Assembly (NCBI GenBank): GCA_010909165.1
Contig: MU008168.1
Coordinates: 1,240,001 to 1,304,000, forward strand
Direction of reading: 5' to 3'
Source: Anthoceros angustus
Taxonomy: Eukaryota > Streptophyta > Anthocerotopsida > Anthocerotales > Anthocerotaceae
DNA length: 64,000 bases
The notes under the pieces are model-generated. The model was given only the letters and a program-made list of their open reading frames with translations, had not been told where the DNA came from and did not search any database. The position numbers were made by a program, and so were the translations under genes. Positions within the stretch are counted from its first letter, which is position 1, and every line of letters starts with the position of its first letter. Below are positions 57,106-64,000 of the stretch, piece after piece.

Positions 57106-57612
57106 GAGTAAAACCAACCTGTGAAATGAAAGTTGTCCAGGACTCGGGATACGAAAGTTGGTGTCGAGTCCAAACTCTAAGGCAGGAAGCTGGGAGGAAG
57201 GATGCAAGGGTGCCGCGAGGGTCCGGGAATGCATCGAAACATACAGCTGTCGCGGAGACAGAATGACACCCTGTTGCAGTCTCAATGGGGCAGTTTAAAG
57301 CCTCTGGTCGCGAGAAAGACTCCGAAAAGACGACGTCTTTGAGGAACTGTAAACACAGAAAGGTCACGCGTGGCAGATAATCGATTTTTTCGTAGTGTAT
57401 TTTATATTTATTGAACACATTAAAATTGATATTTTTAATAATAAATAAGGAAGATGCCCCACACCAGAAGACCCCATTGCATGCATACCAGGAGAGGCCG
57501 CCGGGCCACGGGGGCTATGAGAACAAAGTGTATGTATTCACCCTAGAAACAAGTGACAAGGGAGATGTCCGGGCTCATATGTGTGTGAAGACACAGGAAT
57601 CCATATATGTGT

Positions 57613-57818
57613 CTTAGGCCAAATGGACACACATTTATAAGAATGTGATTATTAAGCATCCTGCGCTTGGATCGGTACTTAGATGGGGTGCCTAAAGGGA
57701 ATGGATGCCCTTGGTGCAAGTAGCTTAGGCATACCATGGTACAAGTTGTTAAGTACCAAGTCCAATGACGGAAATCCGTCCTTAGTGGACTTAAATAAAA
57801 TTCTTCTTCTTTTCTTCA
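57613..57818 (-). repeat. 205-bp dispersed repeat, downstream of TAF2, inverted
   Basis: Reverse-orientation copy of 49402-49606. On the plus strand it ends AATAAAATTCTTCTTCTTTT, which looks like a polyadenylation signal and tail or the edge of a retroelement terminal repeat. Confidence 0.85.
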
Positions 57819-58149
57819 TATGATGAAGATAGCATTTCTACTATGTGAGGAATACCCAGGTCAGATGAAGTAGATGAAGCATGTTTTCCGTAAGTGTCTG
57901 TGGTGCTAAATGACATATTTATGTAATTATAATATTATAACTTATAAAATATCCTGGTCAATATGATACAAATATTTTCTCAGGAAGCGTGTGGACAGTT
58001 TTTGAGGAGCTTGGCAGGGATGATTACACCTATTTTGAGATAGTGAATGAATTAAATGAAGAAAAAAAATGATATTAAGTAACATTTTTGGGCTAAAATT
58101 CTGAAGTTAACTTAACTCCGCAAACTAGTTGCTAGGGTGTATTTTTACG

Positions 58150-59160
58150 CTGGAGGTTTGGACTCTATGGCCATTATACCTAGACATTGCATATGTCTCC
58201 ATGCAATTCACGGCCCAAAGATTTGTTAGCAATGATTTGTTAACAAATCTGAAGCATTATGTGAAGCATTATGATTGGTTGTTTCTTACTTGACCATGAT
58301 ATATGAGCTCCTCCCAAGAGCAATATGTAATTAGATACGGATTTGCATGTGTCGAGATCACAAGCATAATCGGCATCAACATACGCTATATGCTGTTCAT
58401 GTTAACTTCACTATGTCGAGTGTATGCTTGAACATCAAGTCATGTATGCATAGTTCCTGTAAGATATATGAATATACTCTTCACTGATATCCAATAATAT
58501 TCATGTCCAAGGTTCTCCAGGAATTGTGAATAAGAGCTAACTTTAGAAGCTATACCTGGTCTTATAAAATTGCTTCAATACATTAAAATGCCAACGGCAT
58601 GTCTATATGGAACTACTGACATCTCTATCTTCTCTTGAGTTGTCTTTGAACTCACATCTGACATAAGCCTAATTACTACTAGCGAAAGGTGTGGGAGGTG
58701 GTTTAGCATCCTCAAATCCAAACTTAGCTAAACACTCCTTAATGTACTTGGTTTGAACAATGCTTAGAGTCTTATAACTATGACTTCTACTAATATTAAC
58801 ACCAAGTGCATACGTGATCTCTCCTAAATCAGACATCTCATAAAGAGTCCTTAACTATGCTTTAGTTTCTGTTGGAAGAGTAGGGGATGATGTAGCCATA
58901 AAAACATCATCAACATAAAGTAGGGGATAAAATATGTCTGATAGCTTAAGGCCATGTACGCCTTTAATTAAGTGGCATACCCAATCCTCTTTGTCTTTAA
59001 CTTCATAACTCTCAAGTCGTATAGCGGGATGCAAGCGGGCCACCTCTTTATTCCGCTTGCATTTAAATATATGGGGCGATAATCGAGGACTTCGATAAAT
59101 TTCTGAAGTCTTGCGCCAAAGCTTACCGGTTCTCCTACAGACGTCCTGCCAAATAACATG
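58150..59160 (-). pseudogene. Ty1/copia pol remnant (reverse transcriptase and RNase H)
   Basis: Reading the minus strand downwards gives KDKEDWVCHLIKGVHGLK and LLYVDDVFMA near 58900-59000 (reverse transcriptase; YVDD is the catalytic motif). EMSDLGEITYALGVNIS and QTKYIKECLAKFGFED follow near 58700-58830, then YVDADYACDLDTCKSVSNY and GGAHISWSSKKQP near 58290-58400 (RNase H). Stops and frameshifts are present, and gag, protease and integrase are missing. It lies about 300 bp beyond the inverted 205-bp repeat, which could be part of its LTR, but this is not shown. Confidence 0.85.
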
Positions 59161-59849
59161 CGGACTACCTACCTATTGCGTCTCGAGATGCGATCTTGTC
59201 TATTCGGACTCCTACGTCCTACCTACTTCCTTCACATGCAGAAGTCATTATTCCATCAACCTCCCATACAAAACTTCTCTACCATAATCTTTTGATATTT
59301 GCCTCAAGTCCTTTCGCGTTTTGCCAAAAAACTCATGTGACCAAACTTTTCGGTTTCATACTTGGCCCAGACTTGTAGAAGCCTTGTTGTTGCCGATGGT
59401 GGAGGTGGCACAGCTAGTGAGGATGGTGACAACGGGCACAGCTAGTGAGTAAGAAGCTGAATCCAACTCTCATGCTTCTTATACACAGGCTAGGCTTACT
59501 GTGTTCAAAATAAAGTTGGCCCTTGCGGCATTCGAAAAAAAGGTATTGGGAGGCAAGCGCTTGTTTTTGGGTTTTGAAAAGTCTTAAGACCGATGCGCAC
59601 ATAAATGATGTCATGTGGTGTCATGCACAGGACCAGGGTTTGCCATTGCTACTGAATGTTTGTTTCTATAAGGCACCCATTATGTTACGTGCAGCAGTGG
59701 AAGCTGAACAGATAGTGGATACGGTCAAATCTCGCGGATTTAGGTTCACGTGCACCTGTTCTGGCCAAGAGCACAAACACGTACAAGCTTGGAACATGTA
59801 CGGGCGCCCGAGAGGACAAAGAGTACTTCGCGCTTAAGTAGCCTCAAAC
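59161..59849. other. No gene recognised
   Basis: The plus frame 59523-59837 (RYWEASACFWVLKSLKTDAH, HVQAWNMYGRPRG) is open for 104 codons without a known domain. No repeats are obvious. Confidence 0.4.
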
Positions 59850-60675
59850 ATTTAGCCTATGACAAGAATAACCAATTGAATAAATAATGCTCCACATTGT
59901 TGTCACTCAAATGCAGGTACTGACTTGATTTAATATCATATGTGAATTTAGGACGATGTGGTCCACGGTCTAATTCTCTCCCCGTCTCGGATAAGCAATC
60001 AACTATCATTTTTTCATGCTTAACAGATCCACAACTTGTCTGTATAACATTCAGCATCCGGTGAACTACTTTTACAATAGGTCTTATATGACATATGTAG
60101 TAAAGTAGATCCTACTTATTTACAGCAGGTCCCATTTACAATAGATATTATAAGGTAGTTTTAGATGACTTAATAATTAAAATAATAATAATTGTCAAAC
60201 AATGCCCGTATTTACAAGATTCAAGATTTATAATACTGTTTACAAGATTAAAAAAGGAATTATATTGTAAAAAAATACCAGTACTTACAATACACGCAAT
60301 TTACAATACTATGTACAAGGTCAAAAAATGAATTATGTTATGAAATAGTATCTATTTTTATAAGACAAACGATTTACAATGCTCTGTACAAGATCAAAAA
60401 AGGAATTAGGTTGCAAAACTAACTTCAACCGTAAACAAACCCCACCGAAGCTAAATTACAATATGGAAGTACAACAAAATATAAAAATATTATTTTATTA
60501 ACTAAAATTGAATTTAATATAACCATGCGAACCTCTGAAATGATTTAGCCAGCGTTATAATAAGTATAGCTATCTTTCGTCAATAGCCGTTTGGGTTTTA
60601 GGAAGAAAAAAAATGTCCAAGTGACCTGGTTGTAAATCTCATTTTGGCTTGTAAAAACCCTTCATTCTTGTAGTG
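59850..60675. mobile_element. CACTA-like right end with subterminal TTTACAA motifs
   Basis: The stretch ends CATTCTTGTAGTG at 60675, which reversed is CACTACAAGAATG, a classic CACTA terminus. From 60070 to 60670 there are a dozen or more TTTACAA, TTACAATA and TTTACAAG motifs, as expected of subterminal binding sites. The left end was not found, so the size is unknown; it may lie to the left beyond the copia remnant or be lost. Confidence 0.45.
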
Positions 60676-61640
60676 TATGAGACTACCTATATGGCCACGA
60701 GTCGCTTGTTCTGTATGGAGCCTGCAACAGCTGAGGAGGCAGCTCACCCGGAGACCGCTGTAGAGTCTCCGGGAAAGAAGGAAAACTTCTCATCATGAAC
60801 GGCCCTCTGATATGAAGCACCTCGTCTTCATCTCACCAACACTGCAGTACAGTGTAGACACATTCTTGTGGCATGTAACCCTAGGCCTAGATGTGAATCG
60901 TTTAGTTTGCAGTCTGCAAAGCTGCATGTGTGTCCGCCACGGTTCCTGTATGTCCCTTCTTCTGAATTAGAGGAAAGGGAGGCAGTCATGACCGTGATCG
61001 TCGAACACGTCTTGGTGGATCGGCATTGGCGTTGGCACTTTCCGAGATCCTGTTTTGTGTTTGCCCATGGTCGATCAAGGATGGTGTAGGCTTGGTCTTA
61101 CCAATTTCCAGGAGCGGGATGCTGAGCAGGTAGTTGAGGCAAGGCATGTTTTGGCCTGGAATATTATGCGTCGATTTGAGAAATTCAACAACCACCAAGG
61201 GGATAGTGAAACGTCGTTGCAGATTCCAGCGACAAGTGGCCATGGTGTGTAAAAAAGTGGAGACTTGCAAGTCCGTCAAATGTTGTGCAAATGCGATGCG
61301 CGCGGGAGGGAGGAGGGTTAGCTCTGTTTGTCGCCCCAGGCCGGGACTGTACACCTTTGAAACATCTTATAGAGCTCCGTGAATCCGCGATGAAAACAAA
61401 ATGCGCAGGAGGAGATTAGAAGTGATGCTTCATCCTGCTGCGCACGCTTTACTCAAAGCTTCCGTCCAAAATTATTGTTGCTATATAGCCTAGCGCTATA
61501 GGTGCAGATTGCTGCGGTCAGTTCAAGAATACATGTTCAAACAAATCTTGCTTCCAGTGGCCTACTTGCAGCCAAGCATCTACAGACAATGTTTCTCAGC
61601 ACTAATGCTCACAAGATGAACATAGTCTGGTAACAATTTC
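60676..61640. other. Intergenic with a PPR scrap
   Basis: At 60685-60720 TATGGCCACGAGTCGCTTGT TCTGTATGGA matches the PPR coding stretch at 8187-8220. No gene is otherwise seen; the frames at 60986-61354 (minus) and 61055-61252 (plus) overlap and have no known content. Confidence 0.4.
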
Positions 61641-62981
61641 CTATTGTTGCTTCCAGCTGCCGAATTGCAACCAAGGATCCACGCAGACACAACTTTTCCT
61701 CCCAAACTGCTTGCAAGGGTAGGAGGGAAGCCACCTCCAAGCCGCAGGCGATTGGCGCAAACCGAGAGCCGCCATCTTGTCCTCATGGTCAACATCGACA
61801 GGCCGCTTGATATGCTTTTGGTCCTGCATGAAGTATACTTCGTCCTGCCCTGCCACGATATTCATATTACCGGCAAACTTGACGGTGAACTTATCAATGT
61901 CGAGATTGTCCCGAAGCAGGCCTGCCCCTGCGAAAGTAAGGAGCATGGGAGCAGGCATGGCGGCCGCCACGGTCCAGGTCATGCGCGCCAAATCCAGCTC
62001 CCAGATCTGCACGCACACCATTCCTTCACGGGTGGCCGCCTGGAGGTCCCGCCCTACGGCCAGGCACAGCAGCCGCTCCCGAACCTTCATGAGCCCCTTG
62101 ACGACAAGTAATGTGTGGGAGAGGGGAGGCCTGGCCACAGCCGTCCAGCTCCACCTGCCCCGCTCCAGATCGTAGGTCACCAGATTGCAGTCATCGAGGG
62201 CGCCGGCCAGGCAGTAGAGCACGCGACCCACAAACACCCCCAGGTGACTCCCGCGCCGGTCTAACATCCCCTCGGGCACCTCCAAGGGGCTGCTCGTCTC
62301 ACACCATGTCCCCAGCGCAGAATCGAAGACGAAAGTGGAGACAGGTTTTTCCCTCTCCGCGGGACCCTGCCGAGTGTCCCTCACCGCCACCAGCTTGAAG
62401 CAGCGCGCCCGGTCATCCACGAACAGGCCGCGCAAATCCGCCATCTTGAATTGACCTGGAAGGGCCGGCACGCGGGCCCAGGACCGCGCCAGCGGGTTCC
62501 CCACATACGTTGTGCCCATCTCCCCCGCCTCCTGCTCCGTCGTGGACCTGAGGCACATGAGCACGCCGACGCCCCCGAATACTATTGGGAGCTCAATCCA
62601 TACAATTATTCGAGACTCGGAGACTAGGGGTGGATCGGAGACGTGGGACGCTAGGGATGGCATCCATGATAAGCTCTCGAACTTGTACCAGGTGTTGGAG
62701 GCGGGGTCATAGGCACACGAGGCGTCATACACCTCAGATGTGGAGCCTATGACGAATAGCATCCGTTCCCGCTCTCCCCCTCGCAATTCTAACCGCTCAT
62801 GCCAGAAACCCCGCGACGATATTGCATCCTTCCACGCTCTGCATACGGCACGCGACCGTAGCAGGCTTCCTGGCGGAAGCTTTAGCAGGATCGTGATCAG
62901 CAAGTCTTCATGCAGCTGGCTCCACACATCTACGCTCTCCACCGCATCCATCCCGGATTCTAACACCTTCTCGGCATCCAT
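61641..62981 (-). CDS. F-box/kelch-repeat protein
   Basis: This is a single-exon gene of 446 codons. The start at 62981 (MDAEKVLESGMDAVE) is supported by an in-frame stop five codons upstream and by the same MDAE start in the pseudogene at 2454. The F-box is at about residues 19-60 (WSQLHEDLLITILLKLPPGS, RSRAVCRAWKDA). The kelch-like part includes CAYDPASNTWYKFE, FKLVAVRDTR, FDSALGTW, YDLERGRWSW, WELDLARMTW, NIVAGQDEVYFM and WRWLPSYP. These correspond one by one to the 4944-6524 gene, without its N-terminal tandem repeats. It is expected to bind SKP1 and act in an SCF ubiquitin ligase; the substrate is unknown. It stands alone, with CACTA and copia debris to its left and a minisatellite upstream. 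Confidence 0.92.
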   Translation of the reverse strand: MDAEKVLESGMDAVESVDVWSQLHEDLLITILLKLPPGSLLRSRAVCRAWKDAISSRGFWHERLELRGGERERMLFVIGSTSEVYDASCAYDPASNTWYKFESLSWMPSLASHVSDPPLVSESRIIVWIELPIVFGGVGVLMCLRSTTEQEAGEMGTTYVGNPLARSWARVPALPGQFKMADLRGLFVDDRARCFKLVAVRDTRQGPAEREKPVSTFVFDSALGTWCETSSPLEVPEGMLDRRGSHLGVFVGRVLYCLAGALDDCNLVTYDLERGRWSWTAVARPPLSHTLLVVKGLMKVRERLLCLAVGRDLQAATREGMVCVQIWELDLARMTWTVAAAMPAPMLLTFAGAGLLRDNLDIDKFTVKFAGNMNIVAGQDEVYFMQDQKHIKRPVDVDHEDKMAALGLRQSPAAWRWLPSYPCKQFGRKSCVCVDPWLQFGSWKQQ

Positions 62982-63560
62982 CGAGGATCCGAGCTACTAC
63001 GTGTCCATCCCAGACCCTAGTACCTCTGCGTCATCTCAATTGAACCTTCTCCCTCTGCATCATCTCAAACCTTCACGTTGCCGCACCCATCCCACACTCG
63101 TGTGTCCACCCCAAACCCTAGCACTTCCACATCCATATAAAACGCACTACATGTCAAACCTCCCGACACCACCAAGGTGACAAGGCTAACTATAACAAGC
63201 ACGAGGCTCTACGGTTGAACAATACCTCTGAAATATCAGTCTAACTTAGGATCCTCTTCTTCGGGAAACATGCACCCACAAAGACACAGTTGCCCTCGTC
63301 GGACCGCTTACAGAATTGCTTATGACCGCAGCCTCTTGCAGAAATTTTATTGCAGGGTTCCAAACCATTCATCCCCCGACACTTTCCAATAAAGGGCCAT
63401 GGAAAAAACTTTAAAAGCAAGAATAAAAAAATTAATCTGCAATCCGAAGTCAATCAATAGCATCTACGGTTTCATATTTATTTCCCGCTATATAAATCAT
63501 AAAAATAATTATTATTTCTATATAACATATACTTGGCCAATTTTTAGATAAAAATTTAAT
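62982..63560. other. Upstream region of the F-box gene
   Basis: The first 200 bases upstream of the start are C-rich on the plus strand. On the minus strand a TTTTATATGG sequence at about 63133-63142, some 155 bases before the start, could be a TATA element. Beyond 63200 nothing is recognised; 63470-63560 is AT-rich. Confidence 0.35.
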
Positions 63561-63888
63561 AAAGTCTATTCACCTTGTAACGAAGTCTATTCACCTCTTA
63601 ATGAAATCTATTCACCTTTTAACGAAGTTTATTCATCTTTAATGAAGTCTATTCACCTTTTAACGAAGTCTATTCACCTTTTAACGAAGTCTATTGACCT
63701 TTTAGCGAAGTCTATTCACCTTTTAACGAAGTCTATTCACCATTTAACGAAGTCTATTCATCTTTTAACGAAGTCTATTCACCTTTGAATGAAGTCTATT
63801 CACCTTTCAACGAAGTCTATTCACTTTTTAATGAAGTTTATTCACCTTTAATGAAGTCTATTCACCTTTTAATGAAGTCTATTCTTTT
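63561..63888. repeat. 21-bp minisatellite, about 16 copies
   Basis: The consensus unit is GAAGTCTATTCACCTTTTAA plus C. Two units are 20 bp long through loss of a T, and the last is cut short. Variation between units is mostly C/T and A/G, such as AACGAAG versus AATGAAG. Confidence 0.95.
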
Positions 63889-64000
63889 CATTGTTTTTAT
63901 TGCTTCAATAATAACAACGATCCATCAAAATGCACCACGACTAAAGGCGCACAGGAGACGTGCACTACAAGGACTACTACCAAGACCTTTACAATTGCAC
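63889..64000. other. Window edge, no gene seen
   Basis: A CACTACAAGGAC sequence at about 63963 resembles a CACTA terminus, but the window ends too soon to judge. Confidence 0.3.

Noticed and set aside
57376-57396. CACTA-like terminus reading CACTACGAAAAAATCG on the minus strand
   Set aside because: It lies in the TAF2 3' region, no partner end or subterminal repeats were found, and the motif is too short alone.
60986-61354. Open frame of 122 codons on the minus strand
   Set aside because: No recognisable content, and it overlaps an open plus-strand frame of similar length.

Overview
This is nuclear DNA from a plant. Three things point there: F-box/kelch genes of the plant At5g15710-like type, fragments of pentatricopeptide-repeat (PPR) genes, and a 24-exon TAF2 gene with GT-AG introns of about 80-340 bases that matches plant TAF2 along its length. 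Plant-type CACTA (En/Spm) and Ty1/copia remains fill much of the rest. The species cannot be told from this window. A seed-free plant is a guess, based on DUF7869-type transposon remains and the style of the PPR pieces. Only three loci look like intact host genes: an F-box/kelch gene on the minus strand at 4944-6524, TAF2 on the plus strand at 49959-57105, and a second F-box/kelch gene on the minus strand at 61641-62981.

Layout. Positions 1-9000 are a locally duplicated F-box/PPR neighbourhood with one intact F-box gene, one F-box pseudogene, at least three PPR fragments and several small repeats. Positions 9000-12860 hold little beyond an unrecognised broken coding stretch at 11.6-12.4 kb and a small inverted-repeat element. 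Positions 12866-40644 appear to be one 27.8-kb transposon. It is bounded by 33-bp terminal inverted repeats and a 4-bp target duplication, and it carries a decayed DUF7869-type gene. An 18.6-kb CACTA element (15804-34378) is nested inside it. The CACTA element has its own inverted ends, a decayed tnp2/DUF4218 transposase, a 2-kb tandem duplication near each end, and a copy of about 0.8 kb of its host element. A 2.0-kb relative of the outer transposon, also with a 4-bp target duplication, lies 115 bp further on (40760-42784).

Positions 42.8-49.4 kb hold an unrecognised 214-codon reading frame, DUF4216 and copia remnants, and AT-rich tandem repeats. TAF2 is flanked by two copies of a roughly 205-bp repeat in opposite orientation. 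Downstream are a decayed copia pol gene, a CACTA-like terminus, the second F-box gene and a 21-bp minisatellite.

The host genes do not form a pathway. TAF2 is a core TFIID subunit. The F-box proteins are expected substrate adaptors of SCF ubiquitin ligases. The main novelty is the pair of transposons sharing AACATG termini, C-rich subterminal motifs and 4-bp target duplications. All reading was by eye; no alignments or searches were run.
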